A stretch of 64,000 nucleotides of DNA, taken from Acidobacteria bacterium AB60 (lineage in GTDB: Bacteria > Acidobacteriota > Terriglobia > Terriglobales > Acidobacteriaceae). The notes beneath the pieces are model-generated. The model did not search any database and was not told the origin of the DNA. It saw only the letters and a list, made by a program, of their open reading frames with translations. The position numbers and the translations under genes were made by a program. Where the stretch lies: positions 310,001-374,000 of the forward strand of contig VANK01000003.1 of assembly GCA_008682415.1 (NCBI GenBank), read 5' to 3'. This document shows, piece by piece, positions 35,901 to 44,112 of this stretch (position 1 is the first letter of the stretch; every line of letters begins with the position of its first letter).

Positions 35901-36479
35901 GATGTTATGGCTCTGCCGCAGCCCGTTCACGCTGATCGTGAAGTTCGCTGCCACAGAGGTTGGCGTATTGTTGTCCGGCAGAGCCGAGCTCACGCCCATG
36001 CCCAGCGCCGCCAGCGCGGCGAAGTTCCGGTTCTCCGTCGCAATATGCGTAATCTGCTCGGAACTCACCAGCGTGCTCACCACGTTGGAATCGGTCTGTA
36101 CGGTCAGCGCGTCCGCCTGCACCGTTACCGTCTCCGCGGCTGCGCCCACCTTCATCGGCACGTCCACGCGGAGTGTGCGCGACACATTCAGGACGATGCC
36201 CTTCGAGGTGTAGCTCTGGAATCCTGCTGCGGTCGCCTGCAGCGTGTAGCTGCCTACGTTCAGGTTAGGGAATCGAAACAGGCCCGCGCTGTCTGTCGTC
36301 GCGGTTCGATTCGTACCGGTGCTCTCCTCCGTGAGGGTTACCTGGCTGCCCGCAATCGCGTTGCCGGCGGGATCCGTCACAATGCCGTTGATCTCAGAAT
36401 TTTGCTGGGAATACAGCGGTAGGAAGGTCGACAGCACAAGTGCGCAGAGCAGAAGCCATCTGCACTTGGGGAATTGCAT
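32982..36479 (-). CDS. TonB-dependent receptor, Oar-like, with carboxypeptidase-regulatory domain
   Basis: A 1165-residue outer-membrane protein. A signal peptide (to about residue 25, ending LPLYSQQ) is followed by a carboxypeptidase regulatory-like beta-sandwich (about 28-110: INGIVTDPAGNAIAGSQVTLTE). Next are a plug domain (about 125-260, with FTISVNGLRQSHNIWLIDGSEADDRGG) and a long barrel ending in the C-terminal Phe (GGKFSF). This is the Oar-type receptor expanded in Acidobacteriota; substrates are probably large polymers or peptides but are unassigned. ATG 36479 follows GGAGG at good spacing. It lies downstream of the divergent LytS-type kinase and is not obviously in an operon. Confidence 0.95.
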   Translation of the reverse strand: MQFPKCRWLLLCALVLSTFLPLYSQQNSEINGIVTDPAGNAIAGSQVTLTEESTGTNRTATTDSAGLFRFPNLNVGSYTLQATAAGFQSYTSKGIVLNVSRTLRVDVPMKVGAAAETVTVQADALTVQTDSNVVSTLVSSEQITHIATENRNFAALAALGMGVSSALPDNNTPTSVAANFTISVNGLRQSHNIWLIDGSEADDRGGAGGMDIMPSQDAIAEFQTLASNYPPEYGISSGATITLAFKSGGQKYAGSLWEFNRNTLFDANNWFNKNVAPGDKITPRQKLNYNIFGGNLGGPLLPFQHPRKTFFFWNEEWRRLIQGSTPTLVNTLPAADFPTAGQDLHYVRPAFAGDSKPLIVPQVQDPAFNAKLASLGLTPGQPFPNNTIPAALFDANALRYFASGVIPHPSNSNDQVVSQAETPIYVRDDIARIDHQINSKLQLMGHYEHNAVSQGSAAPMLGWLGYSYNTVTSTLSNPANTAAIKLSATISPSLLVEASMNYDGNTINITNSANSMLPNGWTVSKFFNNGSKSLPGIGGFGAPYFTSEDLGSAPWHNAAQDYEPRVDVSWTRGVHAFKFGFSYNRYTKNQQLFGDPEGNFSFNALSNDGMMDMLMGVAGSYSEFQSLPTRHYVNQTPSFWASDNWHVKRNLSLQLGFRYDALPHAWERSNAVANFNPAAYDPAAAPSWVCKAPAPAGTCTEQDMTGAVDSTGPGFGTVNGTPFYLNGVQLANRNGTPRGLVKNDYFTWQPRIGFSWDLRGNGTSVLRGGAGTFYERMQGNDIYNAATTPPFAYNPTASNVYFSDPHTSWVTGSTAALPFFPANGLFNLAEYYPAPAVAQYSLGYQQQLAPSVIWVMQYVGNTAWNQNIERRINNFPLNTPLSVRANAGDPTNKSGTNPGGMNLANPNFYRTYQGFGTINQEENSTNGNYNGFQTGLRAQSKHGLTGEIDYTWSHEIDITSYDLNQVSNPFNLKYDRGSGALDRRHILNANYVYALPILAHATGITGSLLGGWQIAGVVTAESGTIIANQGPGLSLNYDPVGLGGDYGNRPDVSARPRSIKNPKQWFDTSVFSAPTPSWEGGPNLGFGNARKDIALGPGRTNFDTSLYKTFKIREAMGFEFRAESFNTFNHTEFNGIGPNFGSSTFGKATSTWDPRVLQFGGKFSF

Positions 36480-36820
36480 GATTTGTGCCTCCAAAAGGTG
36501 AATCGTGCTTTCTGTCGTGGACTACAGCCGGGATCGCCCGGCCGAACCGGGGCTCCTGGACTTCGAGGGGGAACAGGCGTAGCTCTGGCTACAGGTGCCG
36601 TAGCACGTCCCTCTCGGCGAATGAACCCAGGAAAAGCGATTTACCTAACTGTTTTTATGATGACGAGCGCCGGAATTTTTCCCGACCTTTCTTAGAGGTG
36701 AGTACTGCCGAAAGCGTTGCCTCCCCCGCGCAGAACCGCCGTTCGCAACGCCTCCCGTCGCGGTTGTGAGCGTGCCGCGGAGCTTCACCTGAAGCCCTTG
36801 CCGGCTGATACAGTTGAGTC
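36480..36820. other. divergent intergenic region (Oar receptor / LytS kinase)
   Basis: About 341 bases holding the promoters of two divergent genes. The stretch 36630-36700 is more AT-rich than its surroundings and is the likeliest promoter zone. No operator or RNA element was recognised. Confidence 0.35.
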
Positions 36821-38122
36821 GTGACCACCACGCTTCTGCTGATCACCCTCCTCGTCAAGCTGGGAGTGGCCGCGGCAGTGGCCAGCGCGCTCGCGCGTTC
36901 GCGCACGTTTCAGCGGCTCTTGTTCGCCGAACGTAGAGGTCCGCCGCAAACCATCGCGCTCCTGGCCTTCTTCCTCGTTCCCCTTACCCTTGGCGTCTGG
37001 GTGCGCACCACCGTCCCCAACTTCCTCGCCGCCGACATCTCCTTTGAAACCGTCATGCTTCTTGGGCTCCTCATCGGCCCCGGCTCTGCCATCCTTGGCG
37101 GAACTGTGCTCTCCCTCCCCGCCCTCGTTCACCACGAGTACCTCGCTCTCCCCTTCTATGCCACCTTGGGGTTGGCCGCCGGCGTGCTCGGCTGGGTCGT
37201 CGAGCGCGAAGAAATCTGGGAGTTCACCCCCTTCGTCGACCTCAGCCTCTATCGCTGGATCCGCCGCAACCTGCGCAAGCCCCGCATCGATCGCCAGTTC
37301 CTCATGTTGTTCCTCATCGTGGTGCTCGAAATCGCGCGGGAATGGATATCAAGCGCTTATCCCAACCGCCTCTTCGCCCTCCACGCCGCCTCCTGGGGAC
37401 TCCGCATCCTCGTCTGGCTCTCCCCGGCCGTCACCGTCGGCGTTGCTCTCAAGGTCTGGAACGCCCTCCGCCTCGAGTTGAAGCTCGAGGAACAGCGCCG
37501 CCTCCTCCTCGAGGCCCGCCTCGATGCCCTGCAGCGGCAGATCAATCCCCACTTCCTCTTCAACACCCTCAACTCCATCGCCTCCCTCGTGCGCACCAAG
37601 CCCGAGCTCGCGCGCGAGATGACCGTCAAACTCGCCAACATCCTCCGCGCCCTTCTCCGCGATCACGACAGCCACGTTCCCCTCAGTCAGGAACTCAAGT
37701 TCACCGACGATTACCTCGACATCGAAGTCGTGCGCTTCGGCCCCGAAAAGCTTCGCGTCGAAAAAGACATCGACCCCCAGACCATGGAGGTCCTCGTCCC
37801 CAGCATCCTTCTGCAGCCGCTCATCGAAAACAGCATCAAGCACGGCCTCGAGCCGCGCATTCACGGCGGCACCGTCACCGTGCGCAGCCGCATGCAGGGA
37901 AACCGCGTCCTCATCGAAGTCGCCGATGACGGCGTGGGCATCCAGGGACGGCAGGGAAGCAAGCTCCCCCGCACCGGCAACGGCGTCGGCATGAACAACG
38001 TCCGCGAGCGCCTCGACGTCCTCTACGGCCGCGATGCCCGCTTCACCGTCGTCAGCAATCCCGGACGCGGTACCCTGGTCTCCATCGAAATTCCCGCCAA
38101 GCTGCTCCGAGGTCAAGAATGA
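36821..38122 (+). CDS. LytS/YehU-type sensor histidine kinase
   Basis: A 433-residue membrane kinase from GTG 36821. The N-terminal half has about six transmembrane helices in the 5TM-Lyt arrangement (residues 5-215). A linker (LELKLEEQRRLLLEARLDAL) leads to the His_kinase domain with the phosphoacceptor His244 in QINPHFLFNTLNS. The N-box is QPLIENSIKHGLEP and the G-boxes are VADDGVGI and GVGMNNVRERL. Such kinases normally act with a LytTR-type response regulator, but none is adjacent here. The next gene, a VOC protein, starts within its stop codon (ATGA overlap), an unusual coupling. Confidence 0.9.
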   Translation: MTTTLLLITLLVKLGVAAAVASALARSRTFQRLLFAERRGPPQTIALLAFFLVPLTLGVWVRTTVPNFLAADISFETVMLLGLLIGPGSAILGGTVLSLPALVHHEYLALPFYATLGLAAGVLGWVVEREEIWEFTPFVDLSLYRWIRRNLRKPRIDRQFLMLFLIVVLEIAREWISSAYPNRLFALHAASWGLRILVWLSPAVTVGVALKVWNALRLELKLEEQRRLLLEARLDALQRQINPHFLFNTLNSIASLVRTKPELAREMTVKLANILRALLRDHDSHVPLSQELKFTDDYLDIEVVRFGPEKLRVEKDIDPQTMEVLVPSILLQPLIENSIKHGLEPRIHGGTVTVRSRMQGNRVLIEVADDGVGIQGRQGSKLPRTGNGVGMNNVRERLDVLYGRDARFTVVSNPGRGTLVSIEIPAKLLRGQE

Positions 38123-38520
38123 CGACGCAATCCCATACCCCCGCTTCCACCGTGCACTTTGAAAAGATCGGCCAGATCGCCCTCACCGTCTCCGATCTCG
38201 CCCGCGCAAAAGACTTCTACCAGAACACCCTCGGCATGCGCTTCTCGTTCGAGACTGGCCCCCTGGCCTTCTTTCAGTGCGGCGACATCCGCCTCATGAT
38301 CAGCGCCGGCGATGGCGCCCAGCCCGGCGGCGGCATCATCCTCTATTTCAAAGTCGAGGACATCCTCGCCGTCTACGACACCCTCCGCGCTCGCGGCGTC
38401 TCCTTCGTCGATACCCCGCACCTCATCGCCAAAATGCCCGATCACGACCTTTGGATGGTCTTCCTCAAGGACCCCGACGGCAACGTCCTCGGCGTCATGT
38501 GCGAACGGCCCCGCGTGTGA
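38119..38520 (+). CDS. VOC family protein coupled to the sensor kinase gene
   Basis: A 133-residue VOC/glyoxalase-fold protein: IGQIALTVSDLARAKDFYQNTLG opens the first module and WMVFLKDPDGNVLGVM closes the second. The start ATG overlaps the kinase stop (ATGA), so it is translated from the same message. Metal ligands typical of glyoxalase I cannot be assigned with certainty. Its substrate is unknown. Sequence similarity to the VOC protein at 4.5-4.9 kb is limited to the fold-defining words. Confidence 0.85.
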   Translation: MTTQSHTPASTVHFEKIGQIALTVSDLARAKDFYQNTLGMRFSFETGPLAFFQCGDIRLMISAGDGAQPGGGIILYFKVEDILAVYDTLRARGVSFVDTPHLIAKMPDHDLWMVFLKDPDGNVLGVMCERPRV

Positions 38521-38609
38521 CCCCTCCAGCCATTCCATCCGCGAACCGGTAACTTCCCGGTAAACCCGCCCCCGCGTCTTCAACAGCCTTTCGCTGTATC
38601 CTCTAGAAC

Positions 38610-39599
38610 ATGGTTCGCTTCACCGTGCTGGCATCGGGGTCCAAGGGAAACAGCACGGTTGTCTCCGGCGGGCACACCACCATCCTCGTCGACGCCGGCT
38701 TGAGCTGCCGCGAGCTCTTCAAGCGCATGAAGTCCGCCGGCGAAGATCCCGCAAAACTCGACGCCATCATCATCACCCACGAGCACCTCGACCACATCAA
38801 CGGCCTGGCCGTCACTGCCCGCAAGCTCGGCATCCCCGTCTACTTCACTGAGGCCACCCATCGCGCCTGGACCCGCTGGATCACCCCCCGCCGCCAGATG
38901 ACCTACGCCCAGTGGCTGGAAAACTGCCGCCGCGAAACCGCCGCCCGCCAGGCCGAAACCGCCCCACCCTCCGAACCAGCCATCCCGCTCGCCGCGGACT
39001 GCTCCTGCGACGAGCCCGACGACTTCGACCTCGCCGACTCCGCGCAGCCGTCCACCGATGCCCAGAAGCCCGACGAGCCCAAGCCCGAACCCTCCTGGCT
39101 CCCCTCCGTCCAGTACTTCCAGCCCGGCCGGCCCTTCCAGATCGGCGACATCTCCGTCAGCCCCTTCACCATCCCGCACGACGCCGTCGATCCGGTCGGC
39201 TTCGTCTTCCATGCCGAAGGCGTCCGCATGGCCCTGGCCACCGACCTCGGTTACGTCCCCCCCAACGTCAAAGCCCAGCTCAAGGGCGTCGACGTCCTCA
39301 TGCTCGAGTCCAACCACGACCTCGAGATGCTCCGCGATGGCCCCTATCCCTGGCAGGTCAAGCAGCGCGTCCTCTCCCGCGTCGGCCACCTCTCTAACCA
39401 CGCCACCGCCGAGTTCCTGGAGACCAGCTACGACGGCCAGGCCACCTACGTCATCCTCGGACACCTCTCCGAGAGCAATAACCTCCCCGAACTCGCCCGC
39501 GTCTCCGCCGAACGCGCCCTCAGCGGCCGGGCCAGCCTGTTGGCGAACCGGTTACTCCTTGCGGATCAACACCAGCCCCTCCCCCCTATCTCGTTTTGA
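38610..39599 (+). CDS. MBL-fold metallo-hydrolase (YycJ/WalJ-like) with acidic insertion
   Basis: A 329-residue metallo-beta-lactamase-fold protein. The start VLASGSKGNSTVV is the YycJ-family phosphate-handling word, and HEHLDH (residues 57-62) is the zinc motif. Later ligands are in TIPHDAVDPVGF, LATDLGY and LESNHD, and the final His is in ILGHLSESNN. Relatives are putative nucleases or phosphodiesterases linked to cell-wall signalling. A Pro/Asp/Glu-rich, probably disordered insertion of about 65 residues (about 105-170) interrupts the fold after the first helices and is unusual. The ribosome site is weak. Confidence 0.9.
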   Translation: MVRFTVLASGSKGNSTVVSGGHTTILVDAGLSCRELFKRMKSAGEDPAKLDAIIITHEHLDHINGLAVTARKLGIPVYFTEATHRAWTRWITPRRQMTYAQWLENCRRETAARQAETAPPSEPAIPLAADCSCDEPDDFDLADSAQPSTDAQKPDEPKPEPSWLPSVQYFQPGRPFQIGDISVSPFTIPHDAVDPVGFVFHAEGVRMALATDLGYVPPNVKAQLKGVDVLMLESNHDLEMLRDGPYPWQVKQRVLSRVGHLSNHATAEFLETSYDGQATYVILGHLSESNNLPELARVSAERALSGRASLLANRLLLADQHQPLPPISF

Positions 39600-39610
39600 T
39601 TTAAACGGGT

Positions 39611-39616
39611 TATAAT
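39611..39616 (+). promoter_or_regulatory. consensus -10 box (TATAAT) upstream of the zinc-finger membrane protein
   Basis: A perfect TATAAT lies in a short AT-rich patch 180 bases before the gene at 39796. The best -35-like word (TTGATT, 39596-39601) is only nine bases away, so the promoter is incomplete as read. Confidence 0.3.
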
Positions 39617-39795
39617 GAGAAATCGGGGGATTTTGCGGCAAAACCGGATTCTGCCGGCCCCTAGCTCGATGCAATCACCTGCGATCTTTCGGTGACCCTC
39701 CGGTCAGTCGCGGCATCCAAGGTTTGTTTCCCGGCTGCGTAAAACTGGGGTCGATCAGGCCGGAATTTCCTCAACCCTGGAAGTGAGCGTCACAC

Positions 39796-40257
39796 ATGGC
39801 TAAAACCCGATGCAACGATCACGTAGTCGGCGCGATCCTCGCAAGCTGGCGATATGACATCACCGGGATATCGCCCGAGATGAGCCGAGACTACGAAAAC
39901 CACTTCGCCGAGTGCTCCCACTGCCGCGGCCGCCAGAAGTTCCATCGCGGCCTTGACGTCACTCTCGCGGTGCTCACGTCCCTTGCCGTCCTCTTCTTCC
40001 TCTTCGCCCTCGCCGTCGTGCAGCACATCAAGCCCCTCGAGCACGTCGCCTTCGTCGTGCTGGGCCTCGATATCTCCGACATGTACCACATGCTCCTTTC
40101 GGCAGGCTTCGCCGGGCTCCTCTTTTCCATCGCTGCCCTGGCCCTGGTGCTCACCGCCACCCCCGCTCCGTCTTACCTGAGCGATCTGGCCGCCGAGCGC
40201 CGCAAGGTCATTGAAGAGCATCTGCCCGCCGCCATCCGCTCTATGCGCTCCCGCTAA
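39796..40257 (+). CDS. membrane protein with anti-sigma-like zinc-finger N-terminus
   Basis: A 153-residue protein. The N-terminal 50 residues carry H-x3-C-x2-C (NHFAECSHCRGR), like the zf-HC2 motif of anti-sigma factors. Two to three transmembrane helices follow (LAVLTSLAVLFFLFALAVV, a weaker middle helix, FAGLLFSIAALALVLTA), then a short basic tail. No sigma gene is adjacent, so an anti-sigma role is only a possibility; the finger may serve protein contact. The stop is immediately followed by an 18-base C run and then a strong terminator. Confidence 0.75.
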   Translation: MAKTRCNDHVVGAILASWRYDITGISPEMSRDYENHFAECSHCRGRQKFHRGLDVTLAVLTSLAVLFFLFALAVVQHIKPLEHVAFVVLGLDISDMYHMLLSAGFAGLLFSIAALALVLTATPAPSYLSDLAAERRKVIEEHLPAAIRSMRSR

Positions 40258-40258
40258 G

Positions 40259-40276
40259 CCCCCCCCCCCCCCCCCC
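40259..40276 (+). repeat. 18-base poly-C homopolymer
   Basis: Eighteen consecutive C directly follow the stop codon of the preceding gene, just before the terminator hairpin. Such runs are prone to slippage and to assembly error. Confidence 0.95.
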
Positions 40277-40280
40277 GTTC

Positions 40281-40310
40281 AAAAAGCGCATCCTCCGGGA
40301 TGCGCTTTTT
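40281..40310. terminator. bidirectional intrinsic terminator
   Basis: Perfect inverted repeat: AAAAAGCGCATCC, a short TCC(G) loop, then GGATGCGCTTTTT. A GC-rich stem is followed by a T run, ending transcription from the zinc-finger membrane protein gene. Confidence 0.9.
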
Positions 40311-40428
40311 GCTGCCCGCCCCGGCAACTCTCGCCCCGCCTCCGGGTTCCTCCCAGTAACCCTCAGCCGCCGCGCTCCCACGGAATCGCGTCCGGCCCTG
40401 GGAACCGCCATCTCCGGGAAGCGTACTC

Positions 40429-41478
40429 ATGCACATGAAAGCAATGCTGTGGACTGCGGTCTTCCTGGCCCCGCTCGCCGCCGGGTCATCCGCACTCGGC
40501 TCTCCCCTGGCTCCCCCGCCCGCGCAGTCCGCCCCACCCCCCTCGCAGTCTTCCCCGGACACTGCCGACTCCATCATGGCCCGCGTCGCCGCCAACCAGG
40601 ACGCCTCCGAGGCCGAGCGCGCCCACTACGTCTACGTGCAGCACACCAAAATGGCCTCCCGCAAAGGCAAGACCGTCCAATGCGAGGAACTCACCGACTA
40701 CCGCATCACCCCCTCCTCGGACGGCTCGCACGATGAACTGCTCAAACTCGACGGCCGCCTTCGCGTCAAAGGCAAGTACGTCCCCTACAACACCCTTGCC
40801 CCCTCGGACGACACCAATCAGCCGAAGAAAGACCCCAAATCCCCCGATCCCCAACCCGCGCCGCAGGACCAGTCCAAGGCCCAGAATCAGTCCGCGCCCA
40901 CCCCGAAAGATCCGCCCTCCGCCGACGGCCAGTCCGATGCCCTGACGGTCAACATCGGCGAGGAGGGACTCGACCGCGACCTGGTCGAAAACATGCGCAA
41001 GAACCTCATGCACGACAAGTCCAAGGACGGCATCAACGCCCACCTCTTCCCCCTCACCTCCAAGGAGCAGCAGACCTACGCCTACACGCTCCTAGGCCGC
41101 GAGCGCCTGAACGGCCGCGACGTCTTCCACATTGCTTTCCGCCCTCGCGACAAGAACGACTTTGGCTGGAAGGGCGAGGCCTACATCGACACCCAGGCCT
41201 ACCAACCCGTCCTCGTCTCCACGGCCATGGCGCGCAAGATCCCCTTCGCCGTGCGCACCCTGCTCGGCACCAACGTCCCGGGGCTCGGCTTCACCGTCGT
41301 CTACGCGCCCCAGCCCGACGGCGTCTGGTTCCCCGTCTCCTTCTCCACCGAGTTCAAGATTCACGTGCTCTACTTCTTCCACCGCGACATCGTTCTCGAC
41401 GCCCAGAACCGCCAGTTCGAGAAGACCCACGTCACCTCCCGCGTCCTCGAAGGCGTCACCGAAGCTCCGCAACCCTGA
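40429..41478 (+). CDS. exported protein of unknown function (LolA/outer-membrane-sorting-like fold possible)
   Basis: A 349-residue precursor with a signal peptide (AMLWTAVFLAPLAAGSSALG). The mature protein starts with a Pro/Ser/Gln-rich segment, then a strand-rich domain: HYVYVQHTKM, LLKLDGRLRVKGKYVPYNTL, a Pro/Lys-rich linker at about 120-165, and later YTLLGRERLNGRDVFHIAFRPRD, GWKGEAYIDTQAYQPVLVSTAM and FKIHVLYFFHRDIVL. The pattern of beta hairpins with an integral D-x-Y-x-P-V-type turn resembles LolA/LolB-like proteins. No catalytic motif is seen. The GGGAAG site precedes ATG 40429; ATG 40435 is an alternative. Confidence 0.75.
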   Translation: MHMKAMLWTAVFLAPLAAGSSALGSPLAPPPAQSAPPPSQSSPDTADSIMARVAANQDASEAERAHYVYVQHTKMASRKGKTVQCEELTDYRITPSSDGSHDELLKLDGRLRVKGKYVPYNTLAPSDDTNQPKKDPKSPDPQPAPQDQSKAQNQSAPTPKDPPSADGQSDALTVNIGEEGLDRDLVENMRKNLMHDKSKDGINAHLFPLTSKEQQTYAYTLLGRERLNGRDVFHIAFRPRDKNDFGWKGEAYIDTQAYQPVLVSTAMARKIPFAVRTLLGTNVPGLGFTVVYAPQPDGVWFPVSFSTEFKIHVLYFFHRDIVLDAQNRQFEKTHVTSRVLEGVTEAPQP

Positions 41479-41600
41479 TCCCTCCGCCGGCTCCACCCGG
41501 CACCATCTCCCGCCCTCCGCGCGCTGACGAACATCACCCCGCGGCCTCGCTCGGGAATGGTATCCTTGCCCGCGTCATTTCAGAACAGGGGGAGAATCGC

Positions 41601-42128
41601 GTGAGACAAGGCATCGTCATGGCGCTCGGAGCACTCTTGCTCCTGGCCGGCTGTGGAACCGCGGGAGACAAAGGCATTCCCGTCGAACCCAAGTGGAAGG
41701 GCGCGCCCTACCACATCGCCTTCGACACGGGTGCGTCCAAGCCCAGCCCCGCCGGCATCACCATCCCGCCCGTCAAGTTCACCGCCAACCCCGAGGCCCT
41801 CGAGACAAGAGCCCTCCTGGTCATGCGCTTCGGCATCCCCGGAGCCTCCGGTGAAGAGCCCGCCATGCACCGCATGATCGGCGCGCCCGTGGACATCAAG
41901 GGAGCCGATGGCACCCTTCCCGCCGACTACATGGAACGCGCCAGCAAGGGGCTCGCCGACTACCTCGGCGCCTATTGCGTCAAGGGCAAGGTCAACGTCT
42001 CCGTGGCCCTCGCCCGCTCCTCCCTCAACCCCCAGGCCGGAGACGGCGAAGTCGACGCCAAGCGCCTCTCCGACTGGCTCCCTATCGATCTCGTCTTCAA
42101 GAACCCGCACCCCCATCCCAAGTGCTGA
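41601..42128 (+). CDS. lipoprotein of unknown function
   Basis: A 175-residue lipoprotein precursor from GTG 41601 (GGGGGAG site). The signal MRQGIVMALGALLLLAGC gives lipobox Cys18. The mature region has no recognised domain; it includes PYHIAFDTGASKPSP, FTANPEALETRALLVMRFG and a C-terminal PIDLVFKNPHPHPKC with His/Pro repeats and a terminal Cys. It is followed by a strong terminator and faces gpmI convergently. Confidence 0.75.
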   Translation: MRQGIVMALGALLLLAGCGTAGDKGIPVEPKWKGAPYHIAFDTGASKPSPAGITIPPVKFTANPEALETRALLVMRFGIPGASGEEPAMHRMIGAPVDIKGADGTLPADYMERASKGLADYLGAYCVKGKVNVSVALARSSLNPQAGDGEVDAKRLSDWLPIDLVFKNPHPHPKC

Positions 42129-42141
42129 TCCGTCAAGAAGC

Positions 42142-42173
42142 ACAAAGGCGAGGCCGCAGCGCCTCGCCTTTGT
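42142..42173. terminator. bidirectional intrinsic terminator between lipoprotein gene and gpmI
   Basis: A perfect 13-base inverted repeat ACAAAGGCGAGGC/GCCTCGCCTTTGT with a six-base loop. Placement between convergent genes fits use on both strands. Confidence 0.88.
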
Positions 42174-42229
42174 CTTGATCCCATCTTGCTTTCTTTCCAC
42201 CTGAACGAGTGCGTTCGGCCTGACCTTCC

Positions 42230-43837
42230 TCAGCGAGCAATCGGCACGCGCAGATCCCCGCCCGTCATCTGCTTCGGCTCCTGCAGCTGCAGAATCGCCA
42301 GCAGGGTCGGGCTGATATCCCGCAGCGATCCGTCATTCCGCAGCCGGAAGTGCTCCGCCTCCTCGCTGATGTACACAAACGGCACCGGGTTCGTTGTGTG
42401 CGCGGTGTGCGGCCCCCCGGTCACCGGGTCCACCATCATCTCCGCGTTCCCGTGGTCGGCTGTGATCAGCCACGATCCGTTGCGCTCCTTCACCGCCTTG
42501 TAGATCCGCCCCAGTTGCGCGTCCACCGCCTCAATCGCCTTAATGGTCGGCTCGAGCTTGCCGGAGTGCCCCACCATGTCGGCATTCGCAAAGTTCGCCA
42601 CAATCAGGTCGAAGGCCGTGTCCTCCACCGCCTTCACAATCGTGTCCCCGATCGCCTCCGCCTTCATCTCCGGCGCCAGGTCATACGTGGCCACCTTGAG
42701 AGAGGGAATCAAACTCCGGTCCTCGCCGGGGAAGGGAACCTCGATGCCCCCGTTGAAGAAGTACGTCACATGCGCAAACTTCTCCGTCTCCGCCACCCGC
42801 AGGTTGCGCAACTGGTGCCCGGCCAGGATGTTCGCCAGAATGTTGTCCATCGACTCCGGCAAAATCACCAGCGGCAGCTCGTACAGCTTGTCGTACTGCG
42901 TCATGCACACGTAGTGCAGGTTCTTGGGAATCTCCCGCCGCGGAATAATCTCGTCCAGCGACTCCCACGCGTCCAGGTCCCGTCCGCCGTTCTTGTTGAG
43001 GCCGCTCTCCCGCGTCAGCACTCGCGTAATCTGCCGCGCCCGGTCGGCGCGGAAGTTGAAGTTGAGGCACACGTCCTCATCGCGAATTTGCCCCACTGGC
43101 TTGCCTGCTCCGTCCACCACCACAAACGGCACCAGGAACTCGTCGGTGACGTCGTTGTTGTAGCTCTCCTTGATGCGCGCCACCGGGTCGGCCGACGAGC
43201 CGCCCTCCGCCTTCCCCGTCACCATCGCGTCGTAGGCCTTCCGCTCCCGCTCCCAGCGCTTGTCGCGGTCCATCGCGTAGTACCGACCGTTGATCGACGC
43301 GATCTTCCCCACGCCGTACTCACGCATCTTCTGCTCGAGCGCGGCAATGTAGCCGGCGCCCGACGTCGGTCCCGTGTCGCGCCCGTCCATGAACGCGTGC
43401 ACAAACACCCGCTCCAGCTTGTACTCCCGCGCCGCCCGCAGCAGCGCATACAGATGCTCCTGGTGCGAGTGCACTCCGCCATCCGACACCAGCCCGAAGA
43501 GGTGCAGCTGCCGCCCTCCCTCCCGCGCCCGCTTCATCGCCTGCGCAATCGCCGGGTTGGTCGAGAACTGTCCCGTCGCGATCAGCTCGTCGATGCGCGT
43601 GATATCCATGTGCACGATCCGCCCCGCGCCGATGTTCAGGTGTCCCACCTCGCTGTTCCCCATCTGCCCGTCCGGAAGCCCCACAAAATGCTCCGAGGCC
43701 CGGATCAGTGTGTTGGGAAACTCGCGCAGCAGCTTGTCGTAGCTGGGCTTGCGGGCAAGGGCGATGGCATTGTTGGAGGTTTCGGCGCGATAGCCCCATC
43801 CGTCAAGGATGGTCAGGACAAGAGGACGCTTAGACAC
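42230..43837 (-). CDS. gpmI: 2,3-bisphosphoglycerate-independent phosphoglycerate mutase
   Basis: A 535-residue GpmI that interconverts 3- and 2-phosphoglycerate in glycolysis/gluconeogenesis, with Mn2+ and a phosphoserine intermediate. The opening TILDGWGYR holds the first metal Asp12, and the nucleophile Ser62 is in [39 protein letters not shown] and [12 protein letters not shown] bind substrate, and the later metal ligands are in [11 protein letters not shown] and ITADHGNAE. Length and block order are those of the bacterial family. It stands alone on the minus strand. Confidence 0.97.
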   Translation of the reverse strand: MSKRPLVLTILDGWGYRAETSNNAIALARKPSYDKLLREFPNTLIRASEHFVGLPDGQMGNSEVGHLNIGAGRIVHMDITRIDELIATGQFSTNPAIAQAMKRAREGGRQLHLFGLVSDGGVHSHQEHLYALLRAAREYKLERVFVHAFMDGRDTGPTSGAGYIAALEQKMREYGVGKIASINGRYYAMDRDKRWERERKAYDAMVTGKAEGGSSADPVARIKESYNNDVTDEFLVPFVVVDGAGKPVGQIRDEDVCLNFNFRADRARQITRVLTRESGLNKNGGRDLDAWESLDEIIPRREIPKNLHYVCMTQYDKLYELPLVILPESMDNILANILAGHQLRNLRVAETEKFAHVTYFFNGGIEVPFPGEDRSLIPSLKVATYDLAPEMKAEAIGDTIVKAVEDTAFDLIVANFANADMVGHSGKLEPTIKAIEAVDAQLGRIYKAVKERNGSWLITADHGNAEMMVDPVTGGPHTAHTTNPVPFVYISEEAEHFRLRNDGSLRDISPTLLAILQLQEPKQMTGGDLRVPIAR

Positions 43838-44112
43838 GAAGACGATACCTCATCATTGGAATAGTCCTCTTCAGGATAAATGTCTCCGCAGGGCTTGCTT
43901 TTCCCCCCGTTCCCGCACGACCGCGGGTGCCCCGTTCTACGCGGATTGGCAAATCCGCGTAGGGCGGGACAGCACGACCGTTCCCCGACCCCATCCAGCG
44001 ATCACCCCAGTCCCTCTCAACCGTCTCTATACTGCTTCCTTAAGCCAGGCCAAGGTGCAAGAACCCATGTCTCCCCAGACCCATGCCACCAGCAGTCCGG
44101 AGCACCGAACCC

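Noticed and set aside
36821..38122. LytS-type kinase as partner of the lone receiver domain at 20022-20399
   Set aside because: The genes are 17 kb apart with no shared context; pairing would be a guess.
42350..43864. 504-codon plus-strand frame opposite gpmI
   Set aside because: The translation is an Arg/His/Val-rich mirror of GpmI codons; GpmI is unambiguous on the other strand.
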